This document shows, in pieces, positions 1-8,992 of a stretch of DNA of 64,000 nucleotides. The number at the start of each line of letters is the position of its first letter. Within the stretch, counting starts at the first letter, position 1. The DNA is taken from contig CAWFXQ010000002.1 in the NCBI GenBank assembly GCA_963819845.1, positions 1 through 64,000 on the forward strand. Direction: 5' to 3'. The DNA comes from DATAGF01 sp963819845. Lineage in GTDB: Bacteria > Actinomycetota > Thermoleophilia > Miltoncostaeales > Miltoncostaeaceae. Made by a program: the position numbers and the translations under genes. The notes beneath the pieces are model-generated. The model searched no databases and had not been told where the DNA came from. It was given only the letters and a program-made list of their open reading frames with translations.

Positions 1-2
1 AG

Positions 3-506
3 TTCCTGCTCGATGGCCCGCATCCGTCCCAGAACCTCCTGCTGCACCAATCGCTCGACAAGCAGGCGAGCCGGGACTTCTTCGAACGGGCGCCGACCAA
101 TCACACCCTGGTACCCTGCACCTTCCCCAACACGCTCATGGTGCCGCTCCTCAGGTTCTGGCTCTCCCGGATCTCGAGCCCCATCGAGCTGCAGCGGCTG
201 GATCATCTGGCGGTGATCACGAACGACGGGGCAGAGGTCGAGCACGCCTGTGCGCCGGAGCTGGTGTACCTGTACGGCACGCATGAGGTGCGCAACGACC
301 CTGCGTTCGACCGCAGACTTCCATCACTCCTCGCCGAGATCCCCGCGGAGACGCCGTTGTACCGGATGTACGGCAGAGCCAGCCAGAGTGCCGAGCAGGT
401 CTACATCGGGTCGATCACGCTCGAGTCGCCATTCGTGGCTTCGGCGTTCGGGGACCAGATCCTGGCCTTCCAGCACGCCTGGCCCGTGAATGAATCGTCG
501 TCGTGA
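3..506 (+). CDS. C-terminal part of an unrecognised protein (5' end outside window)
   Basis: The frame is open from the first bases of the window to a TGA at 504-506, giving about 167 residues with no start codon needed inside the window, so the gene begins upstream. An internal ATG at 138 would give a 122-residue product, but the protein-like sequence continues upstream of it. I recognise no family: the visible part is soluble, with no membrane segment or signal peptide. Its stop lies directly before the CobW-type GTPase gene, so the two are probably cotranscribed and translationally coupled, hinting at a metal-related context. Function unknown. Confidence 0.55.
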   Translation, partial: FLLDGPHPSQNLLLHQSLDKQASRDFFERAPTNHTLVPCTFPNTLMVPLLRFWLSRISSPIELQRLDHLAVITNDGAEVEHACAPELVYLYGTHEVRNDPAFDRRLPSLLAEIPAETPLYRMYGRASQSAEQVYIGSITLESPFVASAFGDQILAFQHAWPVNESSS

Positions 507-507
507 C

Positions 508-1614
508 ATGCCTCTGGACGAGAGAGCGACAAGGGCCATGACGGAGACGTCGGGCGCGGGTCCCGCGAGTTCGGCCACCGAAGCCATCCCGCTCACCGTG
601 CTGACGGGATTCCTCGGCGCCGGCAAGACGACGCTGCTGAACCGCATCCTCACCGGCGACCACGGCCTTCGCATCGCGGTCCTGGTGAACGACTTCGGCT
701 CGATCAACATCGACGCCGACCTCGTGGTCGGAGTTGAGAGCGAAGGGGACATCATCAGCCTCGCCAACGGCTGCGTCTGCTGCAACGTCAGGGACGATCT
801 GGTCGCCGCGGTGACGCAGGTGACGGCGCGGCCCGAGCAGCCCGAGTACATCCTCCTCGAGGCCAGCGGAGTGGCCGAGCCGTCGGGCATCGCGCTCACC
901 TTCATGGACGAGGGCATGCGAGACCGGATCAGGTTGGACAGCATCATGTGCGTCGTGGACGCGGAGCAGGTCTTCGCTGCACCCGAGTTGATGGAGCTGA
1001 AGCTCCGCCAGATCGCCTTCGCCGACATGCTCGTCCTCAACAAGGTCGATCTCGTCACCTCGGAGGAGATCGATCGGATCAAGGCATGGCTGGACGACCG
1101 CTTCCATCGCTACCGGCTCGTCGAGGCCCGCGGCGGAGATGTGCCTCTGGAGATCCTGCTGTCGGTCGGCCGGTTCGATCCCTCTCGACTCGATGGCGCA
1201 GCTCCGCCTGAGCAGGACAAGCATGTTCTCGACTGCGGTGATCCCGAGTGCGGGGACTCCGGTCACGTCCATCGGCACGATCACTCGCAGGGGTTCGGGA
1301 CGTGGAGCTACGACACGGCCCAGCCTCTTTCCCTGGACGCGCTGCGGGAGACGGCGCGCAAGCTCCCGGCCGGCGTCTACCGATGCAAGGGCGTGGTTCA
1401 CACCGGCGACGAACCGGACCGTCGGGCAATCCTGCAGGTCGTCGGCAAGCGGGTGGACATCGCGGTCGGCGATGAATGGAATGGCCGAGAGCCACGGACC
1501 CGGATCGTCGCCATCGGAGCGCGCGATGGAATGGATGAAGCCGAGCTGCGCAGGGTCTTCGACGGATGCCGTGCCGCCTCACCCCTGCGCGGCGAGGAGC
1601 GGGTCCCCCTCTGA
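508..1614 (+). CDS. CobW/COG0523-family GTPase, probable metal chaperone
   Basis: G3E-family P-loop GTPase that is expected to load a divalent metal (Zn, Co or Fe) into a client protein, powered by GTP. Visible motifs, counted from the start used here: Walker A GFLGAGKTT at residues 34-42, the family metal motif CxCC as C89, C91, C92, an EASGVAEPSG switch segment and the base-recognition motif NKVD. A Cys/His-rich linker (CGDPECGDSGHVHRHDH) precedes the CobW C-terminal domain. The start at 508 lies 2 nt after the stop of the upstream gene (TGACATG), suggesting coupling; ATGs at 490 and 538 are alternatives. The family assignment is firm; which metal and which client cannot be told. Confidence 0.9.
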   Translation: MPLDERATRAMTETSGAGPASSATEAIPLTVLTGFLGAGKTTLLNRILTGDHGLRIAVLVNDFGSINIDADLVVGVESEGDIISLANGCVCCNVRDDLVAAVTQVTARPEQPEYILLEASGVAEPSGIALTFMDEGMRDRIRLDSIMCVVDAEQVFAAPELMELKLRQIAFADMLVLNKVDLVTSEEIDRIKAWLDDRFHRYRLVEARGGDVPLEILLSVGRFDPSRLDGAAPPEQDKHVLDCGDPECGDSGHVHRHDHSQGFGTWSYDTAQPLSLDALRETARKLPAGVYRCKGVVHTGDEPDRRAILQVVGKRVDIAVGDEWNGREPRTRIVAIGARDGMDEAELRRVFDGCRAASPLRGEERVPL

Positions 1615-1642
1615 AGGTGGAGTGCCGAGGCGGCGCGGAGCG

Positions 1643-2970
1643 CTACGGCGCCGACTCGCTCGAGGTCTCCTCGACGTCGCGATGCTTGTCCCGTAGCCCG
1701 GCCGCCCAGCGGTGCAGGCGCTGTTCCGGAGCCGGCGCGCTCTCGAACGCGGGCATCGCGTCGCGCGGGTGGGCCGCGAACCAGGCCGCGTAGCGGCCCG
1801 CGAGCGGGGTTGCGCTCAGGCCGTGCAGGAGGACCGAGAGGCCGACCGTGAGAAAGATCGTGTTCAGCAGCACCGACTCGTTCGCGAGGTCGGCCTCCCC
1901 GACGAGGATCACCGCGAACACGATCGACGCCAGTCCTCGCGGCCCGAACCAGCCGAGGAACGCGACCGTCGGTCGCCGTGCACCGGATCCGATCATCGCG
2001 AGGGCGACGGGAACCATGCGCACGACGCGTCAGGCTGAGCAGCGCATACAGGATGACCTCCGCGGAGAGGTCGTCGAGCACGGGCACGAGCATGACCGCG
2101 CCGAAGAGGATGAACGTGACCGCACCGAACAGACCGCCCGCCTCTTCGAGGAAGAGCGTCACCTCGCCGCCGACCTCGCGACGCAACCCGCCGAAGACGG
2201 CACCCCCGACGAAGGCGGCGATGAACCCGCTGCCGCCCATCCACACGGCAAGCCCGTAGGCGAGCGCGGCCCCGGCGACCGGGACGACCTGGAGCCAGGC
2301 CGAATCGACCAGGCGGCGCGGGACGCCGAGCCTGACCACGGCGGCGGCTGCGAGCCCCGCGATCACGCCGCCGAGGCATCCGTAGCCGATCTCCTCGAGC
2401 ACGAGGTGCAGCGCCGCGCCGCCTCCGATCGCGCCCTCCTCCGCCTGGGCGATCGCGATCACGATCAGGAGAAGCGGCACGCAGATGCCATCGTTGAGCC
2501 CGCTCTCGACGTTCAGCCCCTGACGGATGCGTGACGGGACCCGGGGATCGGCGACGACCGCCTGCCCGAGGGCGGCGTCGGTCGGGGCGAGCACGATCGC
2601 GAGCGCGACGGCCTCGATGAGCACGAGCTCCTCCGAGCACCGCGACCCCGGCGAGGGCGCCGGCCGCGATCGTCAGCGGCAGGCCGATCGCGAGCAGGCG
2701 CAGAGGGACGACGTACTCGCGGCGCAGTCTTGCGAGGTCGAGCCGCGACGCGTCCGAGAAGAGCACGAGCGTCAGCGTCACCTCGGCGATAACGCGGACG
2801 GATTCGCTCTCGATCGTCGGATCGAGCCAGCCGAGGGCGTCCTCGCTCACCAGCATGCCGCCGGCGACGAACACCATCGCGGCGGTGATCACGGACCCCG
2901 AGAGCCGTCGCGAGACCGCCGCGTACGCGAGGGCGAGCAGCGCGACCGCGGCGAGACCCGAGCCGCCCAC
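1643..2970 (-). pseudogene. Na+/H+ antiporter (CPA1/NhaP type), two frameshifts
   Basis: Three consecutive pieces in different frames read as one multi-pass sodium/proton exchanger of about 441 residues: N-terminus from the GTG at 2970 to about 2633, the middle with LAPTDAALGQAV and VESGLNDGICVPLLLI (the CPA1 transport-core motifs) to about 2028, then GWFGPRGLASIVFAVIL to the stop. Each junction is repaired by removing one base: an extra G in a GGAGGAG run near 2630-2634 and an extra C near 2026-2029. Total length is 3n+2, as expected for two 1-base insertions. This is either a recent pseudogene or, more likely given the same error in gap, sequencing error in an intact gene. Confidence 0.75.
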
Positions 2971-3187
2971 GCCTCAGCCTCCGCCGGTGGGTGGCCGGGG
3001 AACGCCCCCTGCCAGATGTCGCACCGCCACTCCCCTTCCGAGGTGGGGGAGCGGGCACTCGTCCTTGTCGATCACGGTCTTGTCGTCGGATCTGACCTCG
3101 AGGCAGAGCTCGGTCACGCGTGGGCTCGGCGCGGGAGCCGCGAGCCTGGACCGCCATGTCCGCCGTCCGCTGACGGCCGCGCGCGCG

Positions 3188-3373
3188 TCAGACGACCCCG
3201 GCCGCCGCGGCGCGGCGGGTCGGCGAGATCAGCGCCCCGATGACCCAGAGGACGGGGAGCACGATCCCGATGAAGAACAGGATCCAGTGCCCTTTGCGAA
3301 TGGTCTCGATGCCGAAGAAGATCAGCATCGTGATCCAGATCAACGCGAGGAACCCTCCCACTGCCCACCCCAT
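3188..3373 (-). CDS. Small two-TM membrane protein (PLDc_N-like), paralogue of the 21.7-kb gene
   Basis: A 61-residue protein made of two hydrophobic helices joined by a short KGHW-containing loop and ending with IGALISPTRRA. It aligns end to end with the 60-residue product at 21609-21791 (shared pattern KGHW..F.IG..LP..W.IGALI.PT.RA), which fixes the start at the ATG at 3373 rather than an in-frame ATG at 3469; the extra 32 residues would be hydrophilic and run over the two inverted-repeat motifs at 3427-3484. It resembles the phospholipase D N-terminal transmembrane domain type of small actinobacterial membrane protein; function unknown. Confidence 0.65.
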   Translation of the reverse strand: MGWAVGGFLALIWITMLIFFGIETIRKGHWILFFIGIVLPVLWVIGALISPTRRAAAAGVV

Positions 3374-3426
3374 GCTCCACCCCCAGTTGTCGGTGGCCCG
3401 ATCAAATCCTGGGGGCGGTGCCACGG

Positions 3427-3448
3427 CATCGCCCCGAAGGGATGAAGC
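3427..3448. promoter_or_regulatory. CATCnCC..GGGATGA element, copy 1
   Basis: Imperfect inverted repeat (CATCGCC ... AGGGATGAAGC) upstream of the minus-strand small membrane protein gene at 3373. A TTTGAT hexamer follows at about 20 nt on the minus strand. The GGATGA core equals the core of the enterobacterial MalT box; three MalT-like regulators are encoded nearby. Confidence 0.45.
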
Positions 3449-3466
3449 CTCGCCCAGACCGCCACT

Positions 3467-3484
3467 CATCCCGTCGGGACGATG
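3467..3484. promoter_or_regulatory. CATCnCC..GGGATGA element, copy 2
   Basis: CATCCCGTCGGGACGATG, an inverted repeat placed 18 bp from copy 1. Tandem placement suggests cooperative binding or two operators for the same promoter. Confidence 0.4.
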
Positions 3485-3519
3485 CGCGCCGGCAGGCGCC
3501 CCGGCCGGGGCGGCGCTGA

Positions 3520-3705
3520 CTGGCCCGGACGGCGCGTGGCGGGGCGGCGTTCGACCGGGAAGCGGCCCTGATCGTCATCGGCGAGAACCGGTTGGACGGC
3601 GTCATCGACGCGGCCCGCCTGCGGGCCGTCCGGCAGGTCGAGAAGAGATCGACGCCGATGGCGACGAGCTCAAGCGAGCTCGAGGCGGCGAGGCGGGTCG
3701 CCTGA
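3520..3705 (+). pseudogene. Start-less fragment resembling the C-terminus of a small stress-type protein
   Basis: The frame between stop codons at 3517-3519 and 3703-3705 reads as protein (…EAALIVIGENRLDGV… then a charged helix) but has no start codon. The pattern ALIVIGE followed by an amphipathic helix resembles C-termini of DUF1269/DUF6325-like actinobacterial proteins, from memory only. Most simply a gene remnant between the small membrane protein and the first LuxR gene; it could also be a chance open frame. Confidence 0.3.
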
Positions 3706-3743
3706 TGGCGAGGTCCCCGGCACGCCGGTGCTGCCGACTGACC

Positions 3744-5945
3744 TCAGGCGGGCGGGGCGTCGTCGAGCAGGCCGCAGGCGCGCGCCCTGGCGACCGCGTC
3801 GCCGCGCGAGCAGACGCCGAGCTTGCGGTAGATCGCCAGCGCCTGGCTCTTGATCGTGAACCGGGAGAGGTGCAGCTGCTCCCCGATCTCCCGGAACGAG
3901 TGGTGGGTCGGCAGGAAGCGCAGCACGCGGGCCTCGGCGGCCGTGAGGGGGGCCTGCCGGGAGCGCCCGCCCACCCCCAGCCCCTCGGCCGCTTCGCGGA
4001 CGAGGGCGACGTCCTCGTGCATTGCCGGCGCGTCGCCGAGCAGCGCGAGGGGCTCGCGGGCGTCGTCGAGGAGGCTGTCGACGGCCGCGGGGTCGCCCAT
4101 GAGGGCGCTCGCGCGCGCGAGCAGCGCCCTGCCGGCCACGAGCCGCCAGGGGGCCAGATCGGGGACGACCCCGAACAGGGGCATCGCGAGCGCCCGGCGC
4201 CGGCGCGCCTCGTCCACCCTCCCGGCGCGCGCGAGCAGGAGCGCCGCCGAGGCGTGCGCGAGCGCCGCTGACGCATAGTCCCCCAGGCCCTCGTGAAGGA
4301 GCGCGTCATCCGCCCGCTCGCAAAGCGTCTCGGCGCGGGACCAGGCGCCTTCGCGAAGGGCGATAACGGCGAGCCACGACCGGCAGAGCAGGTCGATCCA
4401 GGGCAGCGAGGGCCCGGCGCGGCGGGCTCCCTCCCCGAGCCGGTCGAGGGCGCCATGGCGGTCCCCCCCGTGTCGAGGGCGATTCCCTCGACGGCGCAAC
4501 AGAGGGCGCGCCACGGGCTGTCCTCCGGCCAGAGCTCGCGGGACGCCGCGGCGTCGTCGCGCATCCGCGCCGCGCCCTCGCGAGCGGCCGCCGCGCCGAG
4601 CAGCGCGACCGCCGCGGCGACGGGCACCCCCCCGTCGCCGCCGGCGGCCCGCCGCCCCGACCGACCCGCGGCATCGATCCAATGCTCCACCTCCCCGCCG
4701 CCCTCGAGACCGCACCAGGCCGCCGCGATCGCCAGGGCGGGGGCGGAGCCGATCTCGTCCGGCGGGCGGGGGGCGAGCCATCCTCGCACCGCCGTGAGCC
4801 GCCCCGTTCAACAGCCGCCCCGGGAGCGCGTCCCAGACGAGCTCGCCGAGGAGCTCCGTCGCGCCGGCCGCCGCCGCGTGCCGGATCGCGCGCTCCGCAT
4901 CGCCGCCGCCCGCGAGCCAGTCGCTCGCCGCGCGGTGGAGCGCCGGGACCATCTCCGGTTGGCACCGCGCGAGCCGGGCCCGCAGCGCGTCGCCGATCAG
5001 GCGGTGGTGGCGGTAGGTGTCGCGCGCCGGCGCGCCGGTCGCGACCAGCACGCCGCGCCGGGCGAGCGCCGCCAGGCGAGGCCCGGTCCCGGCGGTCGCG
5101 AGCATCGCGTCGCACGCCGGCGGGGAGAGGCGGTCCAACACTGCGGTGCGGGTCAGGAGGTCCAGCTCGTCAGGCGTCAGCCCATCCAGGACCTCGTCCT
5201 CGAGGAAGTCCTCGACTGCGGGGCGTCCGGCGACGCCGCCGAGGTAGAGCCCCGCCGGCCAGCCCTCTGTGCGCTCGACGAGGGCCGTGACCTCGTCGGA
5301 GTCGAGGTCGGCGCCGGCGGCCCGCAGCATCCTGCCGGCCTCGGAGACGTCCATCGCCAGATCGGCAGGCCCCAGGAGGAGGAGGAGGCCGCGCGCGCGC
5401 AGCAGCCCCAGCCGCAGGGCGGGCTGGGCACGGCAGCCCAGCGCGACCTGGGACCCGGCGGGCAGGCCGTCGCAGATCATCCGCACCGCATCGAGCCCCT
5501 CGGCCGCGGTCAGGAGATGGGCGTCGTCGACGACCAGGAGCGCCGGGTCCCGGACGTCGGCCACCGCGCGGCGGATCCGGCCGAGGGCCGTCGGCGCGGC
5601 CACCGGGCGCGGATCCTCGATCCCGCTGCCGAGGTGCGCGAGGACGGCGAGGATGTCCGATGCCAGCTCGCCCGCGTCCCGGTGCTCGGGACCCAGCGAG
5701 AGCCACGCGACGCGCCGCGGGTCGACGCCGGCCCACCGCGCGAGCAGCGCGGTCTTGCCGTACCCCGCCGGGGCGCAGACCACGACGACCGGGGGGGCCT
5801 CGCGCAGCCGCCGCAGGAGTGCGGGTCGAGCGATCGTTCCCGGACCCGCCGACGGGGGCGCAAAGCGGCACGAGCCCGGCTCGGGGAGGTCGGCGCCGAA
5901 GGGCGGGGGCCGGTGCAGCCGCTCCGGCGAGACGTCGATGGCCAC
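3744..5945 (-). CDS. LAL-type (MalT-like) LuxR transcriptional regulator 1, with two compensating frameshifts
   Basis: Large ATP-binding LuxR regulator: P-loop APAGYGKT at residues 58-65, Walker B VVDDAH, a winged-helix/TPR-like helical middle and a C-terminal LuxR helix-turn-helix (LTAAEARVL … SRFTIKSQALAIYRKLGV). The 733-residue frame is open throughout, but residues of about 380-495 are Arg/Gly-rich nonsense; the neighbouring frame there reads as normal helical protein. An extra C in the run at 4802-4805 and one missing base in the C7 run at 4463-4469 restore a continuous protein of the same length. The GTG start at 5945 is preceded 6 nt upstream by TAGCCT, a leaderless promoter. Effector and targets unknown. 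Confidence 0.8.
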   Translation of the reverse strand: MAIDVSPERLHRPPPFGADLPEPGSCRFAPPSAGPGTIARPALLRRLREAPPVVVVCAPAGYGKTALLARWAGVDPRRVAWLSLGPEHRDAGELASDILAVLAHLGSGIEDPRPVAAPTALGRIRRAVADVRDPALLVVDDAHLLTAAEGLDAVRMICDGLPAGSQVALGCRAQPALRLGLLRARGLLLLLGPADLAMDVSEAGRMLRAAGADLDSDEVTALVERTEGWPAGLYLGGVAGRPAVEDFLEDEVLDGLTPDELDLLTRTAVLDRLSPPACDAMLATAGTGPRLAALARRGVLVATGAPARDTYRHHRLIGDALRARLARCQPEMVPALHRAASDWLAGGGDAERAIRHAAAAGATELLGELVWDALPGRLLNGAAHGGARMARPPPAGRDRLRPRPGDRGGLVRSRGRRGGGALDRCRGSVGAAGRRRRRGGARRRGGRAARRGGRSRGRGADARRRRGVPRALAGGQPVARPLLRRRGNRPRHGGDRHGALDRLGEGARRAGPSLPWIDLLCRSWLAVIALREGAWSRAETLCERADDALLHEGLGDYASAALAHASAALLLARAGRVDEARRRRALAMPLFGVVPDLAPWRLVAGRALLARASALMGDPAAVDSLLDDAREPLALLGDAPAMHEDVALVREAAEGLGVGGRSRQAPLTAAEARVLRFLPTHHSFREIGEQLHLSRFTIKSQALAIYRKLGVCSRGDAVARARACGLLDDAPPA

Positions 5946-5951
5946 GCGCCC

Positions 5952-5957
5952 AGGCTA
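5952..5957 (-). promoter_or_regulatory. Leaderless -10 TAGCCT for LuxR regulator 1
   Basis: On the minus strand TAGCCT lies exactly 6 nt before the GTG at 5945, so transcription would begin at or next to the start codon. Confidence 0.5.
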
Positions 5958-6280
5958 GGCCCAACCGGCCTGGCAGCGCGCGATGGCCCACCCCTGATTG
6001 GCGGAGGTGCGGGCACGAGCCTTTGCGTGGTGGCGGCCGCCCGGGCGGAGCGGATGGTTCCCACTACGAACTCTTCGATCTCGCTCTGTTCGGCGCCGGA
6101 CGCGAGCTCCTCGAATCGGCTTGGGTTGCCGACTGTCGCGCTCGCGTGTCCCAACCGCCTCCGAACCATCGATGGGGGTCTCAACGTCCGCCGTGGTGTC
6201 GCTCCCTTCGCGGCCGGGCGAAATCTCGAATGCCTCTGGGTCTGCCACAGGTTCCATCGAACCGCGCCCCAGCCGAAGCG

Positions 6281-6300
6281 TCATCGCCCAAACGGCATGA
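6281..6300. promoter_or_regulatory. CATCnCC..GGGATGA element, copy 3
   Basis: TCATCGCCCAAACGGCATGA; 22 nt further downstream on the plus strand is TAGTAC, a -10-like hexamer in front of LuxR regulator 2. Confidence 0.4.
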
Positions 6301-6460
6301 AATCCCGGCTGGCGCGCCCTCGTAGTACGGTCTCAGGGCTCGGACGCGCTCTAGCTGAACGGGGAACCCTGAACCCTTCTCGGATCACGCCGCAATCCGA
6401 GGGCTCGTCGTCGGCGGGCGCCGAAGCCGGCGAGCAGCCCGCGGTAACGCCAGTGATGTC

Positions 6461-8747
6461 ATGGCCAGGGTGAGTTCGCCGCTCGCTGCGTCGTCGCGAG
6501 CTCGCTCCGGGCGATTTGCCAGGCCCGCGCCGGCGTTCGAGCTGTTGGAGTCGAAGCTGCGTCCGCCGCAAGGTGGCGCCGGGGCTGTGTCGCGCGAACC
6601 GCTCATCGGCTTGCTGGAGGCGGAGTCGGGGAGGGTGCCGGTCGTCTTCGTCTCGGCCGGGCCCGGTTGGGGGAAGACGACGCTGCTCGCGCAATGGGCC
6701 GCGCGGTCGCGGCGACCGTTCGCATGGGTCTCGGTTGACGACGAACGATAACGATCCGATTGTCCTGCTGACTTATGTCGCGACCGCGCTCGACCGGGTC
6801 TCGCAGCTCGACCCGAGCGTGTTCGATGCACTGGCGACACCGGGCGTCTCGATAGAGGGAACGGTGGTCCCGCGCCTCGGGGCGGCTCTGGCGACGATGC
6901 ACGACGCAGTCGTCCTCGTCTTCGATGACCTGCATCTGGTCGACAGCCAGCCGTGCCTGGATGCCATCGTCGCGCTTACGAGGCATGTCCCCGAGGGCTC
7001 GCAGCTGGCGCTCTCGGCGCGAGGGCACCCAGCAATACCACTGGGGGCGCTGCGCGCGCGCGGCCTGGCGCTTGAGATCGGGCCCGACGAGCTGAGCATG
7101 GACGAGACCGAGGCGCGCCAGCTGCTGAGCGCCGCCGGACTTGACCTGACCGACCACGAGGTCGCCGAGCTCACCGAGCAGACAGAGGGCTGGTCCGCAG
7201 GTCTGTACCTCGCGGCGCTCTCTGCCAAGGCGAGCGGGGGTGGGATGAAGGGCGTGACCGCGCTCAAGGGAGACGACCGTTTCGTGACCGACTATCTCCG
7301 CTCCGAGCTCCTCTCGCGCCTGCCGCGCGACGAGCTTCGCTTCCTGACGCGGACCGCGGTCCTCGAGCGCATGTCGGGTCCGCTGTGTGACGTGGTCCTC
7401 GAGCAGAGCGGCTCGGCGAAGATCCTGGAATCGCTGGCGCGCTCCAACATGTTCCTGGTGCCGCTGGATCGTACGGGGGAGTGGTATCGCTACCACCACC
7501 TCTTCCGAGAGCTGGTGCGTGCGGAGCTCGAGCGAGTGGAGCCGGATCTCGTGCCGCGGCTGCTCGCTCGTGCGACCGACTGGTGCGAGGCCAACGGACA
7601 GCCGGAGACCGCGATCGGGTACGCCCAGGCGGCCGAGGACGTTAGCCGGACCGCGAGCCTGCTCCTGCGGAATTATCTCGACACGTACAACAGCGGCCGT
7701 GCCGCGACCGTCGAACGCTGGCTCGGCTGGCTGGACGCACATGGCGCAATCGAGACGAACGCGGCGGTCGCTGTGGTCGGCGGACTGACAGCCGCGCTCT
7801 GGGGTCGGCCGGCGGAGGCGGAGCGTTGCGCCGATGCGGCCGAGCACGCGAGCTACGACGGCACCATGTACGACGGCAGCGCTTCGATCGACTCGTGGCA
7901 TTGCCTCATGCGTGCACAGCATTGTCGGCGAGGGGTCGCGATGATGCGCACGGATGCGGAGCTCGCGGTGGCGACCCTTGCCCGTGGCAGCCGGCTCAGG
8001 CCCGCCGCCATGGTGCTGCTCGCGAAGTCGCAGTGGCTGGCCGGCGACATCGACCAGGCCGACGAGATCTTCGCCGACGTCGTCGAGGATGGTGTCGCGT
8101 TGGGGGCGCGGGCCCCGGTGACCATCGCCCTGGGCGAGCGCGGCGCGATCGCGATCGAACGAGCAGCGTGGGTCCAGGCGAAGGAGCTCGCGGACCGGGC
8201 CCTTCGCTTCATCCGGCGGTCACGGATGGAGGAGTACCCCACGAGCGCGCTCGCCTATTCCGTGGCGGCGCGTGTTGCGCTCCACCGCGGAGACCGCTCC
8301 GGCGCCCAGGAGCTCCTGACGCGGGCACAGCGCCTGCGGCCGCGGCTCACCTACGCACTGCCACACTTCGCGATCCAGACCCGCCTGCAGCTCGCGCGGG
8401 CCTACCTGACGCTCGCCGACGCGGCCGGCGCCGCCACGATGCTTCGCGAGATCGAGTCGATCCTGCGCCGACGACCGGACCTCGGGACGCTCCTGGTCCA
8501 GATGGACGAGCTGCGCGCCAGCCTGAATACGATGCACGCTCACGCCCCCGGGGCCTCGACGCTGACCGAGGCGGAGCTGCGTGTGCTGCCCTACCTCGCC
8601 ACGCACCTCTCCTTCCGCGAGCTGGGCGAGCGCCTGTACCTATCCCGCCACACGGTGAAGTCACAGGCCATGTCCATCTACCGCAAGCTCAACGCCTCCT
8701 CCCGCAATGCCGCCGTCGAGCGCGCCCGCGAGCTCGGACTGCTCTAG
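6461..8747 (+). pseudogene. LAL-type (MalT-like) LuxR transcriptional regulator 2, one frameshift
   Basis: About 760-residue ATP-binding LuxR regulator. The N-terminus (ATG 6461) carries the P-loop GPGWGKTT and AWVSVD; this frame stops at 6749-6751. The protein continues in the next frame with DNDPIVLLTYVATALDRV, Walker B VLVFDDLH, the EQTEGWSAGLYLAAL segment typical of LAL regulators and a C-terminal LuxR helix-turn-helix (LTEAELRVL … SRHTVKSQAMSIYRKLNA). One extra base near 6740-6750 explains the break; length is 3n+1. HTH wording is nearly the same as in regulator 1, so the two are paralogues transcribed divergently. Probably an intact gene with a sequence error, otherwise a recent pseudogene. 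Confidence 0.75.
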
Positions 8748-8772
8748 GAAACGCCGACGCTCGGCCGGGATT

Positions 8773-8790
8773 CATGCCATCGGAGGGAAT
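8773..8790. promoter_or_regulatory. CATCnCC..GGGATGA element, copy 4 (degenerate)
   Basis: CATGCCATCGGAGGGAAT, 26 bp after the stop of LuxR regulator 2 and upstream of the MFS gene; GAGTTC follows about 22-24 nt downstream on the plus strand, comparable with the spacing at copies 3, 5 and 7. Confidence 0.3.
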
Positions 8791-8992
8791 TGCGACGCCC
8801 CGCCCATGGGGTCGAGTTCGAGGCGCTGCGCGGTCACCGATCAGGCTGGGCTAGGGTGGATCTGCCGGCGGCGCCGAACGATTCATCGGAGAGGATAGTT
8901 CGGGATGCGAGACGGATCCGCTGGACTCGCGACGTCACGAACGCTCATCGGGCGCGACGCGCCTCGCGCCGATCCCACTGAGTCAGCGCTCC

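Larger units (their letters stand above)
5946..6460. other. 515-bp divergent intergenic region between two LuxR genes
   Basis: No convincing gene in any frame. It contains the leaderless -10 TAGCCT (5952-5957, minus strand) for regulator 1, a CATCnCC-type element at 6281-6300 and a TAGTACGGT stretch at 6323-6331 that could be the -10 of regulator 2. Confidence 0.5.
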